Shown here in pieces: positions 43,185-51,321 of a stretch of 64,000 bases of DNA; within the stretch, counting starts at the first letter, position 1; each line of letters opens with the position of its first letter. Under the pieces are notes generated by a model. The model was not told the DNA's origin. It saw only the letters and a program-made list of their open reading frames with translations, and did no database searches. Origin of the DNA: Methylomarinum sp965277025. Lineage in GTDB: Bacteria; Pseudomonadota; Gammaproteobacteria; Methylococcales; Methylomonadaceae. The stretch lies in assembly GCA_965277025.1 (NCBI GenBank), contig OZ255706.1, positions 1,364,001 through 1,428,000 of the forward strand, given 5' to 3'. The position numbers and the translations under genes were made by a program.

Positions 43185-43726
43185 CGAACCCGGACGAGCT
43201 GCAACAAAAAAACCGGAAGCTGGTGAGAAACCTTGTTTTGGTGACAATTGCCATGTTTGGTTTCGGCTATGCGTTAGTGCCTCTTTATGATGTGCTCTGT
43301 GATATAACCGGTCTGAACGGTAAAACCAATGAGCAGGCAGTGGCCGAAAAACAATATCAAATCGACAAAAGCCGTGAGATGACGATTGAATTTGTGACGT
43401 CGCTGAATAAATCAACACCGATGATTTTTTACAGCGTTATGCCAAAATTGAAAATTCATCCTGGCCAGTATTACACGGTTAATTTCATCGCCGAGAACAA
43501 GACGGATAAAACGCTGGTCGCACAGGCAATCCCCAGCGTTTCTCCCGGTTTGGCGGCAGAGTACTTGAAAAAAACTGAATGTTTTTGTTTTTCACAGCAG
43601 ACTTTTGCGCCGCATGAGAAGAAAACCATGCCGGTTCGCTTTGTTATTGATCCGAAATTACCTGAACGGTACAAAACGATTACGCTAGCGTATACTTTTT
43701 TTGATAACACTGATCGCAATCAGTAA
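43181..43726 (+). CDS. ctaG: Cytochrome c oxidase assembly protein CtaG/Cox11
   Basis: A 181-residue copper chaperone that delivers CuB to subunit I. The ATG at 43181 overlaps the preceding stop; the called start at 43043 is upstream of the real one. One helix near residues 18-35 (RNLVLVTIAMFGFGYALVPL), the YDVLCDITGLNGKT motif and the Cu-binding KKTECFCFSQQTF (CFCF) site. The periplasmic beta domain runs to DPKLPERYKTITLAYTFFD. Intact. Confidence 0.95.
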   Translation: MTNPDELQQKNRKLVRNLVLVTIAMFGFGYALVPLYDVLCDITGLNGKTNEQAVAEKQYQIDKSREMTIEFVTSLNKSTPMIFYSVMPKLKIHPGQYYTVNFIAENKTDKTLVAQAIPSVSPGLAAEYLKKTECFCFSQQTFAPHEKKTMPVRFVIDPKLPERYKTITLAYTFFDNTDRNQ

Positions 43727-43748
43727 AAAAACAAGATAGGGGAAGGTT

Positions 43749-44618
43749 ATGTCTACCAAAGATACATACTATATACCGCATAAAGCGGTCTGGCCGTTTA
43801 TTGGAACGGCAGGACTGATGATGATGTTGGCTGGATTCGCCAATTATCTGAATGGTGCTTCAATCGGACCAACCATGATGATTTTTGGCTTGTCATTGTT
43901 TATTCTGATGTTGACAGGATGGTTTGCACTGCAGGCATCTGAAAGTGAATCCGGGATGTACAGCCATAGCGTCGGTATTTCCTATCGTATGGGTATGATG
44001 TGGTTTATCTTTTCGGAAGTGATGTTTTTCGGCGCTTTCTTTGGCGCATTGTGGTACACACGTAATTTATCCGTGCCCTGGTTAGGCGGTATTGGTGATG
44101 GCCCTGCCCGCATGACAAAAGATTTGTTATGGCCAACTTTTGAAGCGACATGGCCGACTAATGGTCCGGCTGAGGTGGGAGGGGAATTTGAGCCAATGGG
44201 TGCATTTGGTCTGCCTTTCCTCAATACCTTGATCCTGCTGAGTAGTGGTGTAACACTGACTTGGACACATCATGGTCTATTGGCCAAAAACCGCGATCAA
44301 TTAATCAAAGGATTAGCGGTTACTGTAGGGTTAGGTTTTTTGTTTGTCGCCTTACAGGCATTTGAATACTATGAGGCTTATCATGAAATGGGCCTGACCT
44401 TGGGTTCTGGCGTTTATGGATCCACTTTCTTTATGTTGACTGGTTTTCATGGTTTCCATGTTTGTGTGGGCGCTATCATGTTATCAGTGATTTTATTTAG
44501 AAGCTGGAAAGGTCATTTCAGCCCGGAAAACCACTTTGGTTTTGAAGGTGCGGCCTGGTATTGGCATTTCGTCGATGTCGTCTGGTTAGGCCTGTTTATC
44601 TTCGTGTATTTGCTGTAA
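43749..44618 (+). CDS. ctaE: Cytochrome c oxidase subunit III
   Basis: A 289-residue polytopic subunit. It begins TKDTYYIPHKAVWPFIGTAG; RMGMMWFIFSEVMFFGAFFG holds the conserved Glu; AFEYYEAYHEMGLTLGSGVY, FFMLTGFHGFHVCVGAIMLS and FEGAAWYWHFVDVVWLGLFI follow, the last two being hallmark motifs. GGGGAAGG before the ATG is the ribosome site. Last plus-strand cox gene before a terminator. Confidence 0.97.
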   Translation: MSTKDTYYIPHKAVWPFIGTAGLMMMLAGFANYLNGASIGPTMMIFGLSLFILMLTGWFALQASESESGMYSHSVGISYRMGMMWFIFSEVMFFGAFFGALWYTRNLSVPWLGGIGDGPARMTKDLLWPTFEATWPTNGPAEVGGEFEPMGAFGLPFLNTLILLSSGVTLTWTHHGLLAKNRDQLIKGLAVTVGLGFLFVALQAFEYYEAYHEMGLTLGSGVYGSTFFMLTGFHGFHVCVGAIMLSVILFRSWKGHFSPENHFGFEGAAWYWHFVDVVWLGLFIFVYLL

Positions 44619-44636
44619 AGTAAGAAAAAAGACGAT

Positions 44637-44672
44637 AAAAAAGCGCGATCTTACCAGGTCGCGCTTTTTTTT
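44637..44672 (+). terminator. Intrinsic terminator after ctaE
   Basis: AAAAAAGCGCGA(T)C, loop TTACCAG, G(T)CGCGCTTTTTTTT: a GC-rich stem followed by a run of eight T. It ends the coxB-ctaE transcript. The A-tract on the left makes it usable for the convergent twin-TM gene as well. Confidence 0.85.
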
Positions 44673-44730
44673 GTCTTGTCATACGATATGACTGTGACTA
44701 ATGGATTTGTGTGGTGGCGGCGGTCGCTTG

Positions 44731-44790
44731 GGAATCGCTGATTTATTTACGATTCCCTGTTGCATAAAGATGTGTTGTCGAAATCTATGG
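44731..44790. repeat. Dispersed hairpin repeat, copy 1
   Basis: GGAATCG (44731-44737) and CGATTCC form a stem around a 12-bp AT-rich loop; this is followed by AAAGATGTGTTGTCGAAATC. A closely similar segment occurs at 59073-59132. The rest of the 44673-44905 gap shows no gene. Confidence 0.45.
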
Positions 44791-44905
44791 TGAAAAAAGT
44801 GATCTTGTAAGCAAAGCGAAAAGCGCACAACGCCTTGTGGGCGCTGACCAATCATGGGTGATTTGTTCAGCGTTTGCCTTGGAACCTTTCATTACATTAA
44901 ATAAT

Positions 44906-45178
44906 TCAGTCAGGCTTGTTAAGGTTTTGTTGTTCAAAATGCCGTACCTGCTGCATTCTGGCGCCGATACCTTGAGGTTTTATCAAACCAAAAAAATAGG
45001 CCAGGGCGATAAGTAAAAATAAGGTTACAGACAAGCCAATACGCCAAGTCAGAGCCTTTGCCAGTTTTTGTGAGGTTTCAATATCATTATCTTTGCGTTT
45101 GACCAAATAAAACAAAGCGCTAGCCAAACTATAGATAATGAGAAGAAAAGCAATGATGATTAAGATTTTGATAGGCAT
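44906..45178 (-). CDS. Twin transmembrane protein (DUF2909-like)
   Basis: A 90-residue protein with two helices (about 4-25 and 47-67) joined by a charged loop (KRKDNDIETSQKLAKAL). Small twin-TM proteins of this kind are found next to ctaE and surf1, usually in opposite direction to ctaE, as here. The function is not established; a link to oxidase assembly is inferred from context. Its start is 38 bp from an inserted IS, which separates it from surf1; the two probably shared a divergent promoter region. Confidence 0.75.
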   Translation of the reverse strand: MPIKILIIIAFLLIIYSLASALFYLVKRKDNDIETSQKLAKALTWRIGLSVTLFLLIALAYFFGLIKPQGIGARMQQVRHFEQQNLNKPD

Positions 45179-45215
45179 GATAAGGTTTTCCTCAAAAGGA
45201 TATTTTCGTTTATTT

Positions 45216-46340
45216 TAGAAGTTACGCATTGACAACAGATCGAAATTTTGGGTTTAAATGATTCATATTTGGCATAAAGGTGTCGATAAACGAAGCCATA
45301 ACATCGTTGAATAAATTCCGCTGTACGCTATAGCAATTATTAATCACGTCTGCAAAGCTCAATTTTTGTAATTGAACAAAGCCACAAATTGCAGAAAAAA
45401 TATGATTATTTATTGCTCTTTTATTGCGAACCTGGAACCGCTCAATATTACACACCTGCTTTATTGCCCGATGATATTGCTCAATCTGCCACTGCCTGTC
45501 ATGTTGTTCGGTAAATGCTTTCTTGTCAAAAACAGCGGTTTTTTCTTCATCAGGTAGTGAACTTATGTAATGGCGAACTTGTTCTTTCAAGGTCGTCCGA
45601 AATAATTTCACATGCCCAAAATTTTTGAGCCAAACCATTAAGCCGTCTTCCGGGATTTCTAATTGCCTGACTTGAACCCATGAACCTTTTTCAACAGAGA
45701 CTAATCGATTACCTTCCACTGCAAAGAATAATCCTGTCTGATGATTTCTTATCAATTTAAGATTATCCACGCAACTGTACCAGCTATCTCCTGTTACAAA
45801 ACCAGGTTCTAGTCCCCAAGCTAATACTTCGGTCAGCATGTCTTGAAAATAGTCATTTTTTGTCTTTCCTTCCGCCTTATCGACCACCCGGAAATTCAGT
45901 GGTTGGTGTTTTCCTTGAATGTCTGTGTAGTACAACGTGACAAGATTGATTCCCTTGACTGCTCTATGATGTTTTCCCGACCAAAAATAACTGACATATG
46001 CCATATATTGGCTATAAGGTTTATCAAGAACACTATCGTCAACACTCAAGGTTCCGCCCTTTAAATTCAGGCTTGCGCTGGCTTCATTGTATAAATCTCG
46101 CCCAGTGTAATGCTCCCGATTTAGAAATCGATTTACGCTATCATGTGATATTGACATGACTTCTCCTAATCGTCGACAACTAGCTTGTTTCGGCTCACTT
46201 AATAAAAAACCAATATACATGGGTAATGTACAGCAGGCTGTTGAGGGGCGTGTTATTTCTCTTATCAAGGTTTGCCTTGCATTGACTTTGGGATTTTTTA
46301 AACCCATAGTTTAACATTGCCTGTCAATGCGTAACTTCTA
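45216..46340 (-). mobile_element. 19-bp-repeat IS, copy 3 (intact) between twin-TM gene and surf1
   Basis: A 1125-bp element with perfect ends TAGAAGTTACGCATTGACA and a TATTT duplication at 45211-45215 and 46341-46345. It is the only copy with an uninterrupted transposase and complete ends, so a likely source of the others. Confidence 0.92.
45222..46307 (-). CDS. DDE transposase of the 19-bp-repeat IS (intact)
   Basis: A 361-residue transposase starting MGLKNPKVNARQTLIREITR. It has a helical N-terminal DNA-binding part (SEPKQASCRRLGEVMSISHD) and a catalytic core with SVDDSVLDKPYS, FVTGDSWYSCVDNLK and WQIEQYHRAIKQVCN as probable DDE positions. It resembles IS4/IS701-type transposases, but I cannot fix the family. 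The 5-bp target duplications seen at all three copies are a useful family test. Confidence 0.8.
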   Translation of the reverse strand: MGLKNPKVNARQTLIREITRPSTACCTLPMYIGFLLSEPKQASCRRLGEVMSISHDSVNRFLNREHYTGRDLYNEASASLNLKGGTLSVDDSVLDKPYSQYMAYVSYFWSGKHHRAVKGINLVTLYYTDIQGKHQPLNFRVVDKAEGKTKNDYFQDMLTEVLAWGLEPGFVTGDSWYSCVDNLKLIRNHQTGLFFAVEGNRLVSVEKGSWVQVRQLEIPEDGLMVWLKNFGHVKLFRTTLKEQVRHYISSLPDEEKTAVFDKKAFTEQHDRQWQIEQYHRAIKQVCNIERFQVRNKRAINNHIFSAICGFVQLQKLSFADVINNCYSVQRNLFNDVMASFIDTFMPNMNHLNPKFRSVVNA

Positions 46341-46353
46341 TATTTATAGAAAA

Positions 46354-47088
46354 ATGCCAATGAAAATTAATTACCGCCTGTCTTTTCGCCCCATTGTTAT
46401 CATTATCTATTTACTGCTGCTGGCGTTGTTGATTTCAATGGGAAACTGGCAATTAAACAGGGCAAAACAAAAAAGGTTGCTTTTGCGCCAGCGACAGGCA
46501 AGTTTGCAATTGCCTCCTATTGATATCAACAAGATGCAAAACCTAACGCTTGATAAGCTTGAATACCGGAAAGTAGTTGTAGAGGGGCGGTGGGATCCTG
46601 AGCATCAGTTTTTAATCGACAACCAAATGCATCAGGGTAAAGTCGGTTATTATGTCATGACACCGCTATTCATCGCAGGGAAAAAAAATGCAGTTCTAGT
46701 CAATCGTGGTTGGCTTCCGATGAATAAAAACAGAAAGATTTTACCTGATATCGCCTTACTGGCACTTGATGTACGGATTAGCGGCCGAGTCAATCATTTC
46801 CCCCAGGTTGCCTATCAACTGAAAGGTGCAGATATTCCAACATCTGGTTGGCCGGCTGTCGTGCAAGTTATCAACCCAGTAATTTTATCGGAAAGGCTGG
46901 ATTATCCCATTCTGGGTTTTCAGATTGAACTGGACCCGCTTGAAAGTAATGGGTTTGTTCGGGAATGGAAAATAATACAAAAAATGCCAGCAGAGAAACA
47001 TTACGCTTATGCCATGCAGTGGTTTGGGCTGGCTGTTACCTTAACAATATTGATGCTGTGGATGAGTTTGAAGAAAACAGATGAATAG
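46354..47088 (+). CDS. surf1: SURF1-family cytochrome oxidase assembly protein
   Basis: About 244 residues from the ATG at 46354 (or 46360); the called ATG at 46327 is in the IS terminus. Two helices at the ends (about 12-28 and 216-235) enclose a periplasmic domain. Family motifs are MGNWQLNRAKQKRLLLRQRQ, VEGRWDPEHQFLIDNQMHQG, GYYVMTPL and VLVNRGWLPM. SURF1 assists haem a insertion into subunit I. The IS 14 bp upstream has removed the native spacing to the promoter, so expression may depend on the IS. Confidence 0.92.
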   Translation: MPMKINYRLSFRPIVIIIYLLLLALLISMGNWQLNRAKQKRLLLRQRQASLQLPPIDINKMQNLTLDKLEYRKVVVEGRWDPEHQFLIDNQMHQGKVGYYVMTPLFIAGKKNAVLVNRGWLPMNKNRKILPDIALLALDVRISGRVNHFPQVAYQLKGADIPTSGWPAVVQVINPVILSERLDYPILGFQIELDPLESNGFVREWKIIQKMPAEKHYAYAMQWFGLAVTLTILMLWMSLKKTDE

Positions 47089-47677
47089 ACAATTAAAAAA
47101 AAATCGTAATATTATTTTACTTTTATTCGCCATTTCCATTATTCCTTTTCTGATTGCCTGGTATTTATCTGAAAAACCAGAATGGTTTGAAGCAACGACT
47201 AATCGGGGTGAGTTGATCGTCCCGATCATTACGACAGAAATTGATGATTTTATCGGTTGGGATGATTTTTCCCAGCAGAATTTAAAAGAATTGCCTGGAC
47301 ACTGGGTGTTGATTAATGTCGTGACGAAAGCACCGTGTGACGAAGTTTGTCTTAAACCACTTTTTCAAACCAAGCAATTGCGCCTGATGATGAACAAGGA
47401 TCTGACCCGGATTCGCAGAGCGGTTTTATTTCTGACGGATGTCGATGCAAAATCACTCAATCATTGGTGGGAGCAGGATCAGCGTATATTGCGTTTAAAA
47501 GTAAAGCCTGAATTGGCGCAAAAAATACAGACTCTATTGGGAAAACAGGCAGAAAATGGCTGGATGTTAATGATGGATCCTTTAGGGAATTTGATGATGA
47601 AATATCGCCCGGGGTTTGATCCTTATGATGTTAAAAAAGACTTGGGCAAATTGCTAAGAATTTCACAAATAGGTTAA
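47081..47677 (+). CDS. Conserved cytochrome-oxidase-locus membrane protein with CX3C motif
   Basis: A 198-residue protein anchored by one N-terminal helix (about 10-28). The periplasmic part resembles a SCO/thioredoxin fold: GHWVLINVVTKAPCDEVCLK has the CX3C pair (about residues 87-91), and it ends MMDPLGNLMMKYRPGFDPYD, like the C-terminal region of SCO proteins. Genes of this kind occur between surf1 and ctaA in pseudomonads and relatives. A thiol or copper role in oxidase assembly is likely but not proven. Overlaps surf1 by 8 bp. Confidence 0.65.
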   Translation: MNRQLKKNRNIILLLFAISIIPFLIAWYLSEKPEWFEATTNRGELIVPIITTEIDDFIGWDDFSQQNLKELPGHWVLINVVTKAPCDEVCLKPLFQTKQLRLMMNKDLTRIRRAVLFLTDVDAKSLNHWWEQDQRILRLKVKPELAQKIQTLLGKQAENGWMLMMDPLGNLMMKYRPGFDPYDVKKDLGKLLRISQIG

Positions 47678-47689
47678 GCAGGTCGGATA

Positions 47690-49645
47690 ATGTTTAGAAA
47701 GTTAACGCTATTGGCGGTAGTCACTGCCTTAGTCAGCCTGGTTTCAGGTGATTATAATCGATTGTTGGGAGCTGAACTTGGCGGCACACTGGCACAACAA
47801 AATCTGGATGGTTTCGCCTGGTTGAAACATTGGGTTTCTACAACTGCGACAGAAATACCATTGACAGTGGGGCAGGTAATTCATCTGACCTCCTCGTTGT
47901 TACTGGCGGGACTGGCCATTCTGTTGTTTTTACTGAGTGGTGCACAAAAACACAATCGTCTTGCTGCCATGACCGCCAGTTTTACCGTGTTAATTCTGGC
48001 AACAGCCAATATCACCACTGGACAATGGGCGAGCGAGCTGGATGAATCACTCTTTGCTCCGGCAGTGCATTATCTGCTGACCTCGTTAATATTATGGACT
48101 CTAAGTGACCTGTATTTGCGGCTGAATCCTGTCTTGCAGTTGCGGAAAACGCAACAAACAGTCTTGAGAATAATCACTTCATTGGCTATGTTGCTGGTAC
48201 TTGACCAAATAGTGCTGGGGTGTTTGGTCAGCGCTATGATGGCAGGCCAGGCTTGTCCTGATTTTCCACTATGTCACGGACAGTGGATGCCTCAAGATGC
48301 CGATTTTTCCGCTATTGCCGACTTTTTTCTCGGAGAATGGCGGCAGCGGATCGATTATCCGGTAAGGCTGGCCGCTGTCTGGCTGCATCAGGTTGGCGCT
48401 TTGATTTGTTTCATTGTCTTAACCTGGGTCATGTTGCTGGCGACGGCTTCATCCAACCACAAATCCTTGCGGCGTTGGGGGTTGTGGCTGAGTTTGCTGT
48501 TGATTATACAGTTGACGCTGGGAATCCTGATCAAGGTGTTGTCTTTGCCATTAATACTTACCTTGGCTCATGGTCTGTTTGCCGCGTTGCTGATGTTGCC
48601 ACTCATCGCTATTCGCTTGTATTGCAAGTATGAAAAAGTCTTGCTGGAGCAGCCTGCGATCGAGGCTGAAGCAAAAAAAGCAATTGCTGAGGAAGCAGGG
48701 CGGGCTATTGAACCTGTTCAAATAGAACCAGAGTCGGTTTTATTACGTTTGAAAAAACAGCTGCATAAAACCCGTTCTGGACTGGGCGGGGTATTGTCCA
48801 CGCTATCAGGCAGAAAAATTGACGAAGACTTGCTGGAAGAGGTCGAAGCCAGCCTGTTAATGGCTGATGTTGGCGTCGACGTAACTCAGGAAATTCTGCA
48901 ACATTTGACGGAAAATGTGGATAAGGAATTACTTGACCAGCCAGATGGAATGCTAAAGGCGCTCAAGCAATATTTGTACGAAATCCTGGAGCCAGTCAGT
49001 CAGCCTTTGGAGATACCGGAACAAGATACACCTTTTGTCATCCTGGTCGTTGGGGTAAATGGCGCGGGTAAAACAACTACTATCGGCAAATTGGCCAAAC
49101 GCTTGCAAAATCAGGGCCATTCAGTGATGCTGGCGGCGGGTGATACATTCCGTGCAGCTGCAGTGGAGCAACTGGAAACCTGGGGTGAACGCAACAATAT
49201 TCAGGTTGTGGCTCAACATACTGGCGCCGATTCGGCTTCGGTGATTTTTGATGCGGTACAATCAGCTCAGGCTAAAGGTGTGGATGTATTGATTGCCGAT
49301 ACCGCCGGACGCTTGCATACCAAATCTAACTTGATGGAAGAATTGAGTAAAATCAAACGCATTATGGCCCGGCTGGATGAAAATGCACCGCATGAAGTGC
49401 TGTTAGTACTGGATGCCGGCACCGGTCAGAATGCCTTGTCGCAGGCGCAATTGTTCAATGAAGCGGTTCAGCTGACTGGTATCGCTTTGACCAAGCTGGA
49501 TGGTACGGCAAAAGGAGGAGTGATTTTCGCCCTGGCCAGAAAAATTGGTGTTCCAATCCGCTTTATCGGTGTAGGCGAAGGTATTGATGATTTACAGGAC
49601 TTTGATGCAGGCTTGTTTATTGATGCGCTGTTTGAACAGGATTAA
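47690..49645 (+). CDS. Fusion: heme A synthase-like domain (CtaA/COX15) + SRP receptor GTPase FtsY
   Basis: One uninterrupted frame of 651 residues. Residues 1-315 form a polytopic COX15/CtaA-like domain with about eight helices and the four haem-ligand-type His (in GQVIHLTSS, PAVHYLLTS, VWLHQVGAL, TLAHGLFAA), plus the Cys pair of QACPDFPLCHGQWMP. Residues about 316-651 are FtsY: a short acidic linker (EAEAKKAIAEEAGRAIEP), N domain (RLKKQLHKTRSGLGGVLSTL) and the G domain with VGVNGAGKTTTIGKLAKRL, DTFRAAAVEQL, DTAGRLHTKSNL and TKLDGTAKGG. FtsY normally starts with a cytosolic acidic A domain and is encoded before ftsE-ftsX, as here; ctaA normally follows the previous gene, as here. ctaB and sco are absent between. 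No good internal start for FtsY is seen (TTG at 48641 lacks a Shine-Dalgarno). Either a true fusion by deletion or an assembly join. Confidence 0.85.
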   Translation: MFRKLTLLAVVTALVSLVSGDYNRLLGAELGGTLAQQNLDGFAWLKHWVSTTATEIPLTVGQVIHLTSSLLLAGLAILLFLLSGAQKHNRLAAMTASFTVLILATANITTGQWASELDESLFAPAVHYLLTSLILWTLSDLYLRLNPVLQLRKTQQTVLRIITSLAMLLVLDQIVLGCLVSAMMAGQACPDFPLCHGQWMPQDADFSAIADFFLGEWRQRIDYPVRLAAVWLHQVGALICFIVLTWVMLLATASSNHKSLRRWGLWLSLLLIIQLTLGILIKVLSLPLILTLAHGLFAALLMLPLIAIRLYCKYEKVLLEQPAIEAEAKKAIAEEAGRAIEPVQIEPESVLLRLKKQLHKTRSGLGGVLSTLSGRKIDEDLLEEVEASLLMADVGVDVTQEILQHLTENVDKELLDQPDGMLKALKQYLYEILEPVSQPLEIPEQDTPFVILVVGVNGAGKTTTIGKLAKRLQNQGHSVMLAAGDTFRAAAVEQLETWGERNNIQVVAQHTGADSASVIFDAVQSAQAKGVDVLIADTAGRLHTKSNLMEELSKIKRIMARLDENAPHEVLLVLDAGTGQNALSQAQLFNEAVQLTGIALTKLDGTAKGGVIFALARKIGVPIRFIGVGEGIDDLQDFDAGLFIDALFEQD

Positions 49646-49657
49646 AGGTAATCGGTC

Positions 49658-50317
49658 ATGCTGACTTTCGACCATGTAAGTAAACGTTATCCTGACGCAG
49701 GAGAAGCCTTGGCGGATGTCAGTTTTTATCTGGCTCATGGTGAAATGGCTTTTCTGACTGGCCATTCCGGCGCGGGCAAGAGCACCTTGCTGAAACTGAT
49801 CGCCATGATCGAAAAGTGCAGCCGGGGGCATGTATTGCTGGACGGGCAAAATCTCAACCGCGTCGGTGAGCGCCAGATTCCCTATATACGCCGGGCGTTA
49901 GGGCTGATTTTTCAAGATTACAAGCTGCTGCTGGATAGAACCGTTTTTGATAATGTCGCCCTGCCGCTGGTGGTTTCCGGCTACAGCCATCAGGAAATTG
50001 GACGGCGGGTCAGGGCGGCGCTGGATAAAGTGGGTTTACTCGGACAGGAAAAGAAATATCCGTTGGCTTTGTCTGGTGGTGAGCAGCAGCGCGTCGGTAT
50101 CGCCCGGGCGGTGGTCAACAAGCCCCGTTTGATTCTGGCCGATGAACCGACTGGCAACCTGGACCCGGAATTGTCCGAAGAAGTCATGCATTTGTTTGAA
50201 CAATTTCAGCAGGTGGGCGTTACCGTGTTGATCGCCAGTCACGATATCGATTTGATCGGCCGCATGGGTTATCGCGTGTTGAAACTGGATCATGGTCATC
50301 TGGTGCAGGAGGGATAA
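49658..50317 (+). CDS. ftsE: Cell-division ATP-binding protein FtsE
   Basis: A 219-residue ABC ATPase that with FtsX regulates periplasmic murein hydrolases at the septum. MLTFDHVSKRYPDAGEALAD; Walker A LTGHSGAGKSTLLKL; Q-loop LIFQDYKLL; signature LSGGEQQRVGIARAVVNKP; Walker B LILADEPTGNLDP; switch His in IASHDIDLI. Full length. It follows the ftsY part by 12 bp and overlaps ftsX by one base. Confidence 0.96.
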   Translation: MLTFDHVSKRYPDAGEALADVSFYLAHGEMAFLTGHSGAGKSTLLKLIAMIEKCSRGHVLLDGQNLNRVGERQIPYIRRALGLIFQDYKLLLDRTVFDNVALPLVVSGYSHQEIGRRVRAALDKVGLLGQEKKYPLALSGGEQQRVGIARAVVNKPRLILADEPTGNLDPELSEEVMHLFEQFQQVGVTVLIASHDIDLIGRMGYRVLKLDHGHLVQEG

Positions 50318-51279
50318 TGGCTAAAGTGAAACATAAACATCGGAAAAAACCATTTTCCGAAAAACTGATCAGCTATTTTCTTGAACATCTAAGAGTGTTG
50401 TTTGCCAGTCTCGGCAGAATTGTCAGAACACCCTTTACCTCGTTGATGACGGTGCTGGTATTGGCGGTGACCTTGACGCTGGCGGGCGGTTTTTATCTGC
50501 TGGTCAAAAATGTCCAACAACTGAGTGGCAAGCTCGAAACCAGTTATCAGCTTTCTGTATTTTTAAAGCCGGATGCGAGCAATCAGCAAGGCCGGGCTTT
50601 GGCGAAGAGCATTGAGAAACAAGCCCAGGTCGCTTCTGTGGTTCTGATAGACAAACAACAAGCCATGCGAGAATTCAAGCGTTACAGGGGCTTTGGTGAT
50701 GCGCTCAATGCCCTGGATAGCAATCCTTTGCCAGTCGTCATACAAGTGATGCCAAAAGAGGAAGCGAGTAACGAACAGGCCGTCAGTCAATTGATCACTC
50801 AACTGGAAGGCTATCCCCGGGTCGATTTTGTCCAGATGGACATGCTGTGGCTGAAACGTCTGCAAAGTATTCTACAGTTACTGGGAAGAGGGGTGATGGT
50901 GTTGAACACCTTGCTGGCGATTGCGGTGTTGTTCATTACCGGCAACACTATCCGGCTGGAATTGCAGAACCGCCGCAAGGAAGTGTTGATTGCCAAATTG
51001 GTGGGCGCAACCCATGCGTTTGTACAACGCCCGTTTATTTATACCGGTTTCTGGCTGGGGCTGTTCGCAGGGCTTCTGGCCTGGATACTGATCAGCCTTA
51101 TCCTGTGGTTTTTGAGTGGCCCGGTGGAAAACATCGCTACCTTGTATGCCGGCCAATTTGAATTGTTGTTTTTAAGTTTTTCCGAAACGCTGATGTTATG
51201 GTCGCTGGCCGCCTTGTTAGGGGTTTTGGGCGCCTGGGGCGTGTTGCATTATCAGTTACGCCAGATCAGGCCGACTTGA
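50317..51279 (+). CDS. ftsX: Cell-division protein FtsX
   Basis: A 320-residue inner-membrane protein with a basic N-terminus (KVKHKHRKKPFSEKLISYFL), four helices (about 46-68, 193-213, 240-262, 285-308) and a periplasmic loop between the first two containing SYQLSVFLKPDASNQQGRAL. LQNRRKEVLIAKLVGATHAF is the conserved cytoplasmic FtsX/MacB coupling segment. It forms the FtsEX complex with the upstream ATPase. Intact. Confidence 0.93.
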   Translation: MAKVKHKHRKKPFSEKLISYFLEHLRVLFASLGRIVRTPFTSLMTVLVLAVTLTLAGGFYLLVKNVQQLSGKLETSYQLSVFLKPDASNQQGRALAKSIEKQAQVASVVLIDKQQAMREFKRYRGFGDALNALDSNPLPVVIQVMPKEEASNEQAVSQLITQLEGYPRVDFVQMDMLWLKRLQSILQLLGRGVMVLNTLLAIAVLFITGNTIRLELQNRRKEVLIAKLVGATHAFVQRPFIYTGFWLGLFAGLLAWILISLILWFLSGPVENIATLYAGQFELLFLSFSETLMLWSLAALLGVLGAWGVLHYQLRQIRPT

Positions 51280-51321
51280 TTAATTCGGATTTTTCCCATT
51301 TGCTATGGATTTGTGAATAGA

